From positions 556,368 to 620,367 of the forward strand of contig NW_017962920.1 of the NCBI RefSeq assembly GCF_001661345.1: 64,000 nucleotides of DNA, in the 5' to 3' direction. This document shows, one piece after another, positions 17,543 to 27,393 of this stretch. The notes below the pieces were generated by a model that had not been told where the DNA came from, did no database searches, and saw nothing but the letters and a program-made list of their open reading frames with translations. Made by a program: the position numbers and the translations under genes. Source of the stretch: Ascoidea rubescens DSM 1968. Lineage: Eukaryota; Ascomycota; Saccharomycetes; Ascoideales; Ascoideaceae. How positions within the stretch are numbered: position 1 is the first letter of the stretch; the number at the start of each line of letters is the position of its first letter.

Positions 17543-17597
17543 TCTATATCACTGTTTATCCTTTTCGTTCATCTTTTTTATTTATGTTTTTTATTTA

Positions 17598-17681
17598 TGT
17601 TTTGTTTTGTTTTGTTTTGTTTTGTTTTGTTTTGTTTTGTTTTGTTTTGTTTTGTTTTGTTTGTTTGTTTGTTTGTTTGTT
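17598..17681. repeat. TTTTG / TTTG microsatellite
   Basis: About twelve TTTTG units followed by about five TTTG units lie in the 217-bp gap between two convergent genes. This is simple slippage sequence. It may lie in both 3' untranslated regions. Confidence 0.9.
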
Positions 17682-17759
17682 TTTTATTTATTTCTTATCT
17701 ATTTCAATCTGATCTAGTCCACTAATATGTGGTTTAGTTCCTAGAAAGATTAAAAATCA

Positions 17760-19583
17760 TCATGAAGATATGATAACAAATCTGAAGAAATGAAAAGCAA
17801 AAGAAATAGATGCAAGCACAATCAACCAAACCGGTGAGCTTTTATCAGCTCCCACAATAATCATATAAACTAAACTGGAAATATATGTAACAAGAGCATC
17901 ATATCCTGTGAAAAAATATGTTAATGAATAGCAATATGTTATGCAAATTGAAAAAATTTGCAACCATTTAACATGCTTTTTTAATCCAACCAAAACCAAG
18001 GTATTAACCAATATCCCCAAAATGATCGCAAAAACCAAAACAAGTTTATTAGAATCATTGTCTGCCCTTCCCCCATTTGCATTTTCAGCTGCTGGTATTG
18101 GAACAGTATCTGGATTTATTGAAGCATCTCTATTATTTTCAATTTTACCAAATATCTCAATATATTCTTCCTGCATTTCCAATGGAATTTCATAATAATT
18201 CAAATGACTCCAAAAAAATGTGTCAGAACATTGAGAGCACTTCATTGTATCGCATCCTTCATTTTTCTCAATAAGTGCTTGACAATTTGGACATGGCTTT
18301 GAATGAAGATGTTTCCATTGAAGGCTTGAAAGTTCCTCCATATCTATTGAATAATCTTTACCACAGTTTGAATTTTCGGAATATTTTTCACCACATTCAA
18401 AGCAAAATTTATGATTTTTCACGCAAATTGCAATAAATCTTTTGTCATGAGTTTTTTTGTTTTTTTTGTTATCAGGCAAAGATGATGAAGTCTTTGGAAA
18501 ATATTTATCATATTCATCACATTTAACGATTGAACCGCAATTTTTAAAAGGACAGTATTTTAAGGATTTCGTTGGACCTGCTTTAAATGAAAGATAAGAA
18601 TTGAGCATCAAATTATCCCAATTTCCTATTATACTGTAAATTTTCTTTATATTATTATTCAATTCCTTTAGTTCAGTTTCGTTAATTTCACTAGTTTCAC
18701 TAGTTTCATTAGTTTTGTTAATTTGAATAGTTTCACCAAGTTCATAAAGTTCATAAAGTCCATACATTTCATACATTTCATACAGTTCATAAAGATCATG
18801 AAGTTCATTTATTTTTGGAATACCTGACATTCCCTGAAGATCAGTATCATTTTGTATTTTATTTGTCTTTATATTGTTCTTTATATCAGCTTTGTCAGCT
18901 TTATCAGCTTTAGTTTTATTAGTTTTATTTTTATCAATTTCCCCTTGTATGCTATTTGTGGAGCTCTTATTGTTTGAATTAAGTTTGGAACTATTTTCAT
19001 TTGGTTTTTCATTTGAATCAGCTATAGTATTATTTTTATTTTCAACTTTGTTTTTTGGGCTGAAAAAATCAATCAAATCAGATTTACTGATTAATAACTT
19101 ACAGTCTGGATTAATGCATGTTAAATGTTTCAATGGATGATAGACATTATTAAAACTATTTATGATATAGGTGGAGTAGCATATAGTACAATATTTGTGA
19201 CCACAGCAAGGGCCAATTAGAGTTTTATCTGAGAATTCATTATAGCAGACTAAACATGTTGTTAATTTTGTATTATTTTCAGTTTCCTCGATAATTTTCG
19301 ATTTGGTTTTATCTGGTATTACACCATGATCTATAAAAAACTGATTATGAGAAGATACAGGCGATTGGTTAAACTCCTGTAGTAATTTTTCGTGATCCCA
19401 GTTATATGAGATTAATAAATACGTAGTTTGACTTTTAGTGATATTCAATTCTTCTGAGATTCTAGCAGTAGTTGAAAAAATGTCGTCTAGTATTTGAGTG
19501 TTTGAAATTGGACAAAACTCGGGTTTTTTTGATTGGGTTGATTCTTTGGAGGAGATTTTCGATGTTATTGAAGTTAGTTTCAT
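17760..19583 (-). CDS. Membrane-anchored RING-IBR-RING (RBR) E3 ubiquitin ligase, ariadne-like
   Basis: A 607-residue protein. Residues about 30-72 resemble the ariadne UBA-like domain (YLLISYNWDHEKLLQEF). RING1 spans C110 to C161. A 180-residue Asn/Lys-rich linker follows, with a run of LYE/MYE triplets at 261-281. The IBR is at C344-C407, and RING2 begins at C431. RING2 keeps C431/C434, the catalytic-type Cys444 (in NEGCDTMKC) and C449/C452. The usual FCWxC that completes the second zinc site is FFWSH here. Instead of an ariadne autoinhibitory domain, the chain ends in three or four hydrophobic segments (about 513-534, 541-560, 564-579, 585-605). Such ligases take ubiquitin from E2 onto the RING2 Cys. 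Membrane targeting is inferred from the tail; the organelle is unknown. Plausible relatives are Hel1/Itt1 or RNF144-type ligases. Confidence 0.82.
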   Translation of the reverse strand: MKLTSITSKISSKESTQSKKPEFCPISNTQILDDIFSTTARISEELNITKSQTTYLLISYNWDHEKLLQEFNQSPVSSHNQFFIDHGVIPDKTKSKIIEETENNTKLTTCLVCYNEFSDKTLIGPCCGHKYCTICYSTYIINSFNNVYHPLKHLTCINPDCKLLISKSDLIDFFSPKNKVENKNNTIADSNEKPNENSSKLNSNNKSSTNSIQGEIDKNKTNKTKADKADKADIKNNIKTNKIQNDTDLQGMSGIPKINELHDLYELYEMYEMYGLYELYELGETIQINKTNETSETSEINETELKELNNNIKKIYSIIGNWDNLMLNSYLSFKAGPTKSLKYCPFKNCGSIVKCDEYDKYFPKTSSSLPDNKKNKKTHDKRFIAICVKNHKFCFECGEKYSENSNCGKDYSIDMEELSSLQWKHLHSKPCPNCQALIEKNEGCDTMKCSQCSDTFFWSHLNYYEIPLEMQEEYIEIFGKIENNRDASINPDTVPIPAAENANGGRADNDSNKLVLVFAIILGILVNTLVLVGLKKHVKWLQIFSICITYCYSLTYFFTGYDALVTYISSLVYMIIVGADKSSPVWLIVLASISFAFHFFRFVIISS

Positions 19584-20208
19584 GTTGTTTGTTTGAGAAA
19601 TTATAAATTAGGTCAATGGGGGATTAGTATAGTAAAGAATAGGGATGTGGATTGAACCAAGAAGGGGTTGCATTGTTATGATATCAAGCTAAGAAGTGAT
19701 ATTCAATCGATTATAAATAGTTGCTTAATCAAGAAAAAAACAATAAGAAAAAATAGGGTTTAAGCAAATGTTGGATGAGGAATATCGAACAGGTCCAATT
19801 TTGGGGAGCAAGCCAAAGGGTGGTCTTCTGTGGTAACACAGCCCCCGTGCGCTGGTTTTCCAAGCATGCATCCGAAGTTTGACACATTCCTGTGGATACA
19901 TGCATGTGTATGCAAGATCTCGGGTTTTAACTAGAATTAGGGCTCTAACAGTTTCTACAAAGTGATTTTTAGGGCAGACAGTTGATTGCTGGGTAGCAAT
20001 AATGAGGTTGTATTGTGAGAAAATGACAGTTGAATATGCTTGTGAAATAGTACGTGTATAGCCCATAAAGACCATAAAAAGGGTGAAAAAGCTTTAACAA
20101 ATGAAGGAATGAAAGAAAAAATATGAATGAAGATGAAAACAATAAGAAAAATTAAATATAGCAAAAAAATGAACCATGAATTGAAATTAAAAAAAGAAAA
20201 GTATTAAT
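19584..20208. other. Intergenic: promoter of the RBR ligase gene
   Basis: A 625-bp same-strand gap. A GC-richer block at about 19,795-19,930 stands out from AT-rich surroundings and contains ATGCATGTGTATGCA-like alternating sequence. I looked for tRNA, snRNA and box C/D motifs here and found none that hold together. Open frames on the minus strand are not convincing. Confidence 0.45.
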
Positions 20209-22107
20209 TTAAGAAATGTTTAAAAATGAACTAGCAAGGTTTCTGAAATTATCGTTGTGTGTTAGATTATCGATTGCCATATTTAGTGAGCTTTTTATTC
20301 TTGGAATTTGCTCACTAAAATTATTGCTATTAAGATTATTAGTGTTAATAGCGGGAAGAAACACTTGGGGATACAAGTTTTTGTTGTTTGAATAAGTGTA
20401 GTTTGTGTAAGTAAAAGAGGAGGTTGAAGTGGAACTGGAAGTGGAATTTGAGATTGTGTAATAAAATTCATCAGTGTTGTAGTTATGTTGATTGCTTTCG
20501 AGGTTTACTTTGACATTATTTTTGAATTTCAATAACTTCAAGTTATTGTCATTATTGATATCGGTGATTTGGTTCCAAGATAAGTCTAGGAACTTTAGAT
20601 TTCTGAGATCAATTAAGTAGTTTGATATTTCGTATAATGAGTTGCCCAGCAAGTTTAGGGAATTGATTGAGAGTGGCAAATTATCGACGGAGAAAAGTCT
20701 ATTGAAGGATAAATCGAGGTAATTTAAATTTTTAAAGTTTAGATTTAAATATTCATCGATGGAATCAATTGAGTTGTTATTTAGTCTTAAAATTTCTAGA
20801 TTGTTGGATGGTGAAGAGGATTTCAAGTATCTTAGAGAGGACAAGTCATTTTGATTCAAGTTCAATTCAATTAATGAATCCCAGTTTAAATTTTTGGAGA
20901 TATTGTATAATCTTTTGATGTTGTTGAATTCTAAATTCAAGGAGATGAGATTTTTCAAGTTGTTCAAGTTTTCAATTCTTTCAATTTTATTGTTTGATAA
21001 ATTTAAGAATTTTAGATTTTTTAGGGGGTTTAAGTTTTCAATTGATTTGATAAAGTTGTTTGATAAATTGAGAAAGTGTAGGTTAGTGTTGTCATTTAGG
21101 TTTTCTATTTTGTAGATTTGATTGTTTGATAAGTCCAAGTCGAGTAAATTGGACAAGTAATTTAAACCGTAAATTTTGGATAAACTGTTGTGGGATAGAT
21201 TAATTGAGAGTAAGTTTTTATTGATTTTGTAGTCAAAATCGATAGGGTCAATAAAGGAAAATTGATTTCTAGAGAGATTGATTGATTTGAGGTATTGAAG
21301 AGTACCTAGAGATGAAATATTGGATAGATTGTTATTTGATAGATTCAAGTGCTTAATTTTATGGAAATTTGACAAGTTTGGAACAAAGGATAACTTGGAA
21401 GAAGAAATTTTCAAAGTTTTCAAGGAGGTTTGTAAATTCTGATTTGAAAGTGGTAGAACGTTGTTAATAAAAGCAAAATGATTGAAATTGTGGTTGAAAT
21501 TAAGGGATAGACTTGTAATTTGCTGGTTGTTTTCAAGTAAAATGCAGGTGTCAATATAATTTGATAAGAAGTCATGGACGTTCTGTATTATGTCAATTTC
21601 AAAGGACGTTATTGAGTGAATGACAGATAATTTTCTAATATTAGTAAAGGGAACGAGATTGACTAGCTGGTTGTTATTTGAGATTAGGGATTTGTAGGAA
21701 TTATTGGTGGACTGGATGACGAGATTATGGGTGAAATTTGCGATAAGAGATCTGAACAAGCCCAAGTTCAATGCATTCAATTTGAATGGCTTTGGGTTCT
21801 TGAAACTCTTGTTGTTGGTGTCTTTATTTTGGTAAGTGTTCAATAGGCCATTGTGACAGTAGTAGTAGTTGTCGGAGTTCAAGACGACGATTAGGTTTTT
21901 GAAGAGCAATTTCAAGGCCAACGCAGAAATGAAGCAGTTGGAAGAGAGAGCCAAAATCAACAAGACATCGTTGGGCAAGGGAGCGATAATGGACTCGAGC
22001 AAGTGTGGAGGAATCAAGTCGTAGATGTTGGCAGCTTTGTTACCTGAAAGAGAGAGAAGCATTTTGGGCAGTGCAAAGTATGGGGTAGGACTATTTGAGC
22101 GAAACAC
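20209..22107 (-). CDS. F-box-like leucine-rich repeat protein
   Basis: A 632-residue protein with at least twelve SDS22-type repeats of about 22 residues between residues 225 and 540. Typical units are LLDLDLSNNQIYKIENL, LHFLNLSNNFIKSIENL and LKFLNLSNNKIERIENL. Residues about 28-75 (LIPPHLLESIIAPLP, then LPNDVLLILALSSN) look like an F-box-type helical module. If so, this would be a substrate adaptor of an SCF ligase, but that is inference. The tail (about 560-632) is Ser/Thr/Asn-rich and ends without a membrane segment. A second ATG at 22062 (MLLSLSGNKAAN) could be the true start. A TATA-like ATATTTATAT on the coding-strand equivalent lies at about 22,366-22,375, roughly 260 bp upstream. I cannot name a one-to-one yeast homologue. 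Confidence 0.75.
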   Translation of the reverse strand: MFRSNSPTPYFALPKMLLSLSGNKAANIYDLIPPHLLESIIAPLPNDVLLILALSSNCFISALALKLLFKNLIVVLNSDNYYYCHNGLLNTYQNKDTNNKSFKNPKPFKLNALNLGLFRSLIANFTHNLVIQSTNNSYKSLISNNNQLVNLVPFTNIRKLSVIHSITSFEIDIIQNVHDFLSNYIDTCILLENNQQITSLSLNFNHNFNHFAFINNVLPLSNQNLQTSLKTLKISSSKLSFVPNLSNFHKIKHLNLSNNNLSNISSLGTLQYLKSINLSRNQFSFIDPIDFDYKINKNLLSINLSHNSLSKIYGLNYLSNLLDLDLSNNQIYKIENLNDNTNLHFLNLSNNFIKSIENLNPLKNLKFLNLSNNKIERIENLNNLKNLISLNLEFNNIKRLYNISKNLNWDSLIELNLNQNDLSSLRYLKSSSPSNNLEILRLNNNSIDSIDEYLNLNFKNLNYLDLSFNRLFSVDNLPLSINSLNLLGNSLYEISNYLIDLRNLKFLDLSWNQITDINNDNNLKLLKFKNNVKVNLESNQHNYNTDEFYYTISNSTSSSTSTSSFTYTNYTYSNNKNLYPQVFLPAINTNNLNSNNFSEQIPRIKSSLNMAIDNLTHNDNFRNLASSFLNIS

Positions 22108-22195
22108 GGGGTATGAAACAGAAAAAGGCAGGGTGAGATGGCGATAAGCAGTAAATAATCGACCAGAGAGGCAAGAACTGGGAGAACGTCGCAGA

Positions 22196-22280
22196 AGAAA
22201 AGAGCAAAGGCAGAAGAGGCAGAAAAGACAGAAGAGGCAGAAAAGACAGAAGAGGCAGAAAAGACAGAAGAAGCAGAAGA
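22196..22280. repeat. 18-bp GAGGCAGAAAAGACAGAA minisatellite
   Basis: Three tandem perfect copies plus degenerate flanking GAAGCAGAA and GGCAGAA units, about 90-170 bp upstream of the LRR gene start. It is all-purine except for the C of each CAG/GAC. It probably lies in the 5' leader or core promoter of the LRR gene. Confidence 0.85.
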
Positions 22281-23354
22281 GGCAGTGGAAGAAACAAGAG
22301 CAGTGTCGAGTAAAAGCACAGATGTAGAGAGATTAAGCCCAGCGAGAAAAGAGAGCGAGAAGACCATATTTATATCTTTCCGCCCTCGTCGGCTCGCTTT
22401 GTCTCAAAACGAGACCTGGCCAAAAAGATCCAGGTCTAATTTTTGTGGGGAACCCCAGCCAATCGCGTCAGAGTCCCGCCGAGGGCGTCGCGTGCAGCGC
22501 GTGCAGCCCCGTCCGGGTCCGCAGCATGCGGAAGCAGTTAGATGCAGACGCACGCTGCCGATAACGCTATCGGGTACCAGAACCACGGGTCAGAAATGCT
22601 GTCTAACGCAGTGTGCTGCTTTCTGTCGCACCTCCCACGGATGGTCTGTTGCTGTTTTGGGAAGTGTGTGAAATTTCACCTTATATTCTGTTACAGCTCT
22701 GGTGGTTTGGAGAGAAAGCACTCACTTCGCTAGTATTGTTTGAGAAATAGCTGACTTTGAGTCATTACGCTCTTTGGGTATCGCTTTACTCTTATCTGTT
22801 GCTCTCTAACAGCTTGGTATGAGGAAATGACAACTCAATAGTATTGCAGCTTAGTGATTGCTTGATCTGCTGCTTTTAGATCTGGAAATGTTAAATCCAA
22901 CAGCTGAACATGAATGTTATCTGCTTTTTTTTATCTCCTTTTATCTCGTTTGATTTTGGGTTACTCTGAGTCGCTAGTCAACTTAAATTGATACGATCCT
23001 AACCACTCCAATCAAAGAAGAAAAGTCAATTAAAGTCACAATACAATTAGCACCCAGATTTATATTTTAAGGAGCTGAAAAATCTTAGTGGAATCGGTTT
23101 AAAACTCAATAAACAAAATTGCAACAATTTTAATTTGAATCTTATTTAAATCTTATTCAAGTCTTATTCTCATTTATTTTCTTTCATTTTCATTTACTTT
23201 CATTTACTTTCATTTACTTTTCCTTATTATTTACAAATAATTTATTCATATATTTAAAAGCGTTTTAATCATTTCAGGTATTCAAGACTCCAGAGGAGTT
23301 CAAATCCCACTCAATTATTATCAAACAACCAATCTTTTATCTCTCTACAGATAA

Positions 23355-23428
23355 CAACAAGTCAAGTCAAGTCAAGTCAAATCAAATCAAATCAAATCAA
23401 ATCAAAAAAAAAAAAAAAAAAAAAAAAA
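23355..23428. repeat. CAAGT/CAAAT repeat ending in poly(A)
   Basis: About five CAAGT units turn into about five CAAAT units and then about 25 uninterrupted A residues. It has no target-site duplication or internal promoter that would mark a retrotransposed element, so I read it as simple repeat growth. Confidence 0.75.
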
Positions 23429-24051
23429 TGCCAGACCATACCTTGCCCTAATCAATTAAAAAGATAATTGACATTCTTATTGCTGCTTTCTATTACTAGA
23501 CAAGGACTTTCGTGGCATTACCATGTATCATCTATTTTTATAAAGTATTGTTATACTCGTGCTTATACATTTATTTGCTACAACATGTCTTATACCCACC
23601 TACATTATTTGAATAGAAATGGCATTAATAAATCTATCAAAGCTTGAACAAAGACATCAATCCATCATAAAAATCTATCAAACAAAACAGAAAAAAACTG
23701 TATTATTCAATCACCCGTTTCTGCTCTTCTTTAAAATAATGGTCATTTTTTAGCTTCACTTCCAGAACTCATTCAATTTGAATATCACCATACTCACTCA
23801 TTAATAAAACTAGCTCACCAATTCTTTAATCGTTATAACATAATAACCATTATAATCATTATTAAAAAAATTCATCTTGCGATATTTCATATTAAGAAAT
23901 TGAGGAGAGTGGTTAAACAAATAAACACAAAACATAAGGCAAATAATTATTATTATAGCTAGCATTATTAATATTATTATCATTACTAATATTCTTAGCA
24001 TTACTAATAATATCTATCACGGTTTTTCTTTTTCCCTATTTATTAATACCA

Positions 24052-24055
24052 TTAT

Positions 24056-24100
<45 letters not shown>

Positions 24101-24101
24101 T
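24052..24101. repeat. TAA trinucleotide repeat
   Basis: An uninterrupted run of about sixteen TAA/ATA units in non-coding DNA. Confidence 0.9.
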
Positions 24102-25226
24102 TCTACCCAGTTTAATAAAACCCCATTTCCTTACTAAAATTTCATTTTTCAATCAATTTCTCATTAAACTTCCCAATTGGTTTTTATCTTTACCTTTTAC
24201 CCTAATTTTTCAATCATTCTCACTGTTTTATCTATCCAACAATCATATTAAAATCCTTATTACCCTTTATTCGATTTTCCGTTTATTTCAAAAGACTCTG
24301 AATCTCGGTTCTGAAAATCATAAATCATAAATCACAATCCATTACTTTAGCCTTAATTCTTAAATCTGAAGTCTTAAGATAATGATACTCGATTATCATA
24401 CCATTTTTTTTTTATTCTTTAAAATTATCACTACAATTATTGCTACTAATGATCAACCTGAATTTACAATGTTTGCAGCACTTGTATGAATTAAAAGAAT
24501 ATTTCTTGTTTTTAGAAGTGGATAATTATTCAAAAGAAGTTTTTGGGAAAATCTTGATTACTTTTAATTTTAATTTTAATTTTAATTTCAATTTCAATTT
24601 CTATCCACCAGAATACATTTTTAAATCCTCCCACTCTTCAACCTCTTTATTATCTCCTTCACCAGCTCCTTATTTCTTTGCTTGTTTTCTATTTACAGAT
24701 AAGGATGCAATGCGTATACTGCTCCTTTGCGCATGCAGTTGCGCATAACCACCAGTATGGTAGAAATGTCCGCTATTTCAACACCTAAAAGCCCACTTCA
24801 TATTAATTTGGACATGAATTGAAAAAAAATAACAGCTCAAGCACTTGTAATGATGATAAAATAGCAATTGAACAAAGCAAACAAGTGGGAAAATTAAGAA
24901 GATTCCAGTTATCAAAATAACTATCGCTCAAAATGGGTCATAAGACAAATTTCGTCAAAGTTCCATTTCAGAAACGGGATTTAGCGATCAAGTGCGGGTG
25001 ACCTTTTCAAAACATTATCACGTGCCAAACACTTTTCGTATATTGCGTAATGTTCGAATTCTCGGTATATTTTGGCGATTATTACGATTCCGTCATGAAA
25101 TCGTAATCTTTTTTTTTTTTTTAATTTGACATCATTTCTTGATAAATTTTTCAATCAGAAGAAAGAGCAATAACTTTTTGAAGTTTGGCATTTCAAGTAG
25201 CATAATCATTCGAAAAACCACAAAAA

Positions 25227-26088
25227 ATGTCTGATTCTGATGATGATTTTCCGTATGTTTTTAGATAGTTTGAGGTTTTTCATGGAGATCTAGTCAAATC
25301 ATCTTTCAACTAACTATAAATTATTTCAATTTATCAGTGTTTTATCTGATTATGCTTTGAAAGCGTTACAAGAGTTTCAAAATGAAGAAAAAGAGAGATT
25401 GCTTCAATTGTCAAAAGTATATAATAAACCGGCAAGTGCTACACTAAAAGATTTCAAGAATGATAATGATCATGATCATTATCATGATCATAAAAATAAT
25501 GATGATTTAAATATTGATTTATTTAAAGAAGATTGGAATTTATCTCAATTTTGGTATGATGAAAAAACAGCAACTTTTCTAGCCAGAGAGTTATTAAATG
25601 GTACGACTGAAGATACCAAAATTTGTATAATATCTGCACCATCTGTTTATTCTGCAATTTTAGACCAATTGAAATTGGAAGACAGACCAAATTTAAAGAA
25701 AAACATTTATTTATTTGAATTTGATAAAAGATTCCGATTATTAGCTGGAGATTCGAATTTCATCTTTTATGATTTTAAAAACCCATTGAAATTTGATAAA
25801 TTGGATTTGTTTAAAAGTAAGATTGATAAATTGCTAATTGATCCACCATTTTTGTCAAATGAATGCCAGACCAAAGCTGCAATCACTGCAAGAGTTTTAT
25901 CAAATTCGAATAGTCAAATTTTGGTCTGTACAGGTGAAAGAATGAAAGATTTGATAAAGAAAATTTATCCCACCACCAAGATGACAAATTTCATTCCAGA
26001 GCATAAAAATGGGTTAAGTAATGAATTTAGATGCTATGCATCATATAAAAGTGAAAATTGGGATTACATTGGTGAAAATGATCCTTAA
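25227..26088 (+). CDS. EFM5: eEF1A lysine N-methyltransferase (split gene)
   Basis: Two exons: 25227-25252 and 25338-26088, giving 258 residues. Exon 1 encodes MSDSDDDFP. The 85-nt intron has GTATGT at its start, AACTAAC at 25308-25314 and ends TTATCAG. Joining restores VLSDYALKALQEFQ, which matches the start of S. cerevisiae Efm5 (YGR001C), the methyltransferase that modifies a lysine of translation elongation factor 1A. The Asp-Pro-Pro-Phe motif (LLIDPPFLSNEC) is the hallmark of this N6-adenine-MTase-like family (metazoan EEF1AKMT1). A His-rich stretch DHDHYHDHKN near residue 45 is a local insertion. S. cerevisiae EFM5 also has a short first exon, as far as I recall. Cytosolic enzyme. It converges on the GNAT-like gene across 119 bp. 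Confidence 0.92.
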
Positions 26089-26127
26089 GAATCAGTTTAT
26101 AATAATAATAATAAAAAAATAAAAAAA

Positions 26128-26130
26128 GGC

Positions 26131-26185
<55 letters not shown>

Positions 26186-26188
26186 TTC
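26128..26188. repeat. TTTA tetranucleotide repeat
   Basis: About fourteen TTAT/TTTA units in the 3' gap between EFM5 and the convergent GNAT-like gene, followed by CTAGT repeats. Confidence 0.9.
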
Positions 26189-26207
26189 TAGTCTAGTCTA
26201 GTCTATT

Positions 26208-26987
26208 CTATAAATTGATGTATAATGACTGTAAATGAAAGTCTCTTGTGGCTTTAATACCACCTTCTAATAAGACATTTTTCTCAGTACTCTGACCACT
26301 TTTTAATTTAATCTTAACTATTGAATTATCAATCTTGATAAAATTTAAAATCTTTTCATAATAGAAAACTAAATTATGTTCAACGATGACAATTGCAACA
26401 ATTTTTTTGAAGTTTTGAGGGAAACTTAAATGAATATCATTTTTCATTAAATTGAACAAAAGTGGACCAGTTTTTGATTTGAAAGAACAAAAGGATGTTA
26501 GTTCTAACATATTTGAATATGATTCACCATATACATTAGAAAGTGAAGTCTGATCTAGGTCTTGAAATGGTTTGATTCCAATGATACCAACGACCCTATC
26601 GTTGATTTCTTTGTTAAAACGAAATTCTGATTCGTGTTCAATTAGAACTGTTTGAGTGCTATTAGTGGTGGTGCTTTTCTGAAACCTCTCAATCAACTCA
26701 TCAGAAGTAAAACCTAGCCAGTCCCTGGGAACCAATAAACAATATATATAACAGTTACTGCTGGACTTATCCAACCCCAAATCAAGCAAGATATCATCGT
26801 GGTGTTTTATTCTTTCTGTTAGAATGATATTGTATCTCAACCTTGGCTTATTATAAGCTCTGTTGATCAACGCAGTGAGATTCTCTCTGAAATTGACAGA
26901 ACCCTTTGAGAAACCTTTTAACAACGAGCTAGGGAACTTGAGCAACACAGGGTGCTTGGTCCCATTGAAGAAAGTGTTGTTTTGCAT
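26208..26987 (-). CDS. Probable GNAT-fold N-acetyltransferase-like protein
   Basis: A 259-residue protein with the outline of a GNAT acetyltransferase. There is an early helix ENLTALINRAYNKPRLRY (about 35-52), a central strand VVGIIGIKPF (about 132), a strand-turn LELTSFCSFKSKTGPLLFNLM (about 161-181) in the place of the acetyl-CoA loop, and a late FYYEKILNF (about 208), the usual tyrosine-bearing helix. The acetyl-CoA loop does not show the classic Q/RxxGxG/A, so activity is uncertain. I do not recognise a named homologue. It is divergent from PEF1, with 406 bp between start codons, and convergent with EFM5. A likely alternative is a non-enzymatic GNAT relative. Confidence 0.6.
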   Translation of the reverse strand: MQNNTFFNGTKHPVLLKFPSSLLKGFSKGSVNFRENLTALINRAYNKPRLRYNIILTERIKHHDDILLDLGLDKSSSNCYIYCLLVPRDWLGFTSDELIERFQKSTTTNSTQTVLIEHESEFRFNKEINDRVVGIIGIKPFQDLDQTSLSNVYGESYSNMLELTSFCSFKSKTGPLLFNLMKNDIHLSFPQNFKKIVAIVIVEHNLVFYYEKILNFIKIDNSIVKIKLKSGQSTEKNVLLEGGIKATRDFHLQSLYINL

Positions 26988-27393
26988 TTTCTAGGCCAGT
27001 TTGAGAGCAGGAAATAAAGAGACCAATTTGAGTTTGTTGAGTAATGTTGTCCATATTTTTGAAGTGTCTTACCACTTTACCACACTTAACAACATCCAAC
27101 GCCAGAGAATGGTTCGGTCTTTGACGACAAAACAGTCAAGTTAGAAATAGCTGGACAACAATAGCTGGACAGCAATAGTTGTGATTAGAAATGTATAGAA
27201 CCGATTTCTTGCTGGATCTATTAGATCTATTTTAGGGAGTCCAGGATTAGGACTTGCAGCTGGGTCTACGGTTTATATCTGGAGTTGGCGTAGTCTCCTT
27301 TGCTCTTTTCCCTATCACTAAAAGAGCTTCTTTCTGCCAAACCAGCTACTACACTCTCACCACCAACGCAACACTATCAAAAGCATTTCAAAG
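26988..27393. promoter_or_regulatory. Divergent promoter of the GNAT-like gene and PEF1
   Basis: A 406-bp gap between divergent start codons. It contains imperfect direct repeats of AATAGCTGGACA around 27,150-27,175, a GGTTTATATC TATA-like element near 27,270 and a pyrimidine-rich stretch before the PEF1 ATG. No gene is seen. Confidence 0.5.

Larger units (their letters stand above)
22108..25226. other. Longest gene-free stretch of the window (3.1 kb)
   Basis: It separates two divergent genes. From left to right it holds an 18-bp purine minisatellite (22,196-22,280), a TATA-like element at about 22,366, and a strongly GC-rich island (about 22,380-22,650) with CCAAT and several CGCGT words. 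About 2.3 kb of AT-rich DNA follows, with TCATTTACTT direct repeats (23,160-23,220), a CAAGT/CAAAT repeat running into poly(A) (23,355-23,428), a TAA repeat (24,052-24,101) and TTTAAT repeats (24,560-24,600). Near EFM5 there is TCACGTG at about 25,017. I find no plausible open frame, tRNA or snRNA. An origin, centromere or ncRNA cannot be excluded. Confidence 0.55.

Noticed and set aside
22014-22367. Ser/Ala-rich frame opposite the LRR gene's GC-rich leader
   Set aside because: Its ATG overlaps a TATA-like element, and its repeats are just the DNA minisatellite in frame. It extends out of frame into the LRR gene.
23355-23428. Poly(A) tail of a retroposed copy
   Set aside because: No flanking direct repeats, internal promoter or recognisable source sequence.
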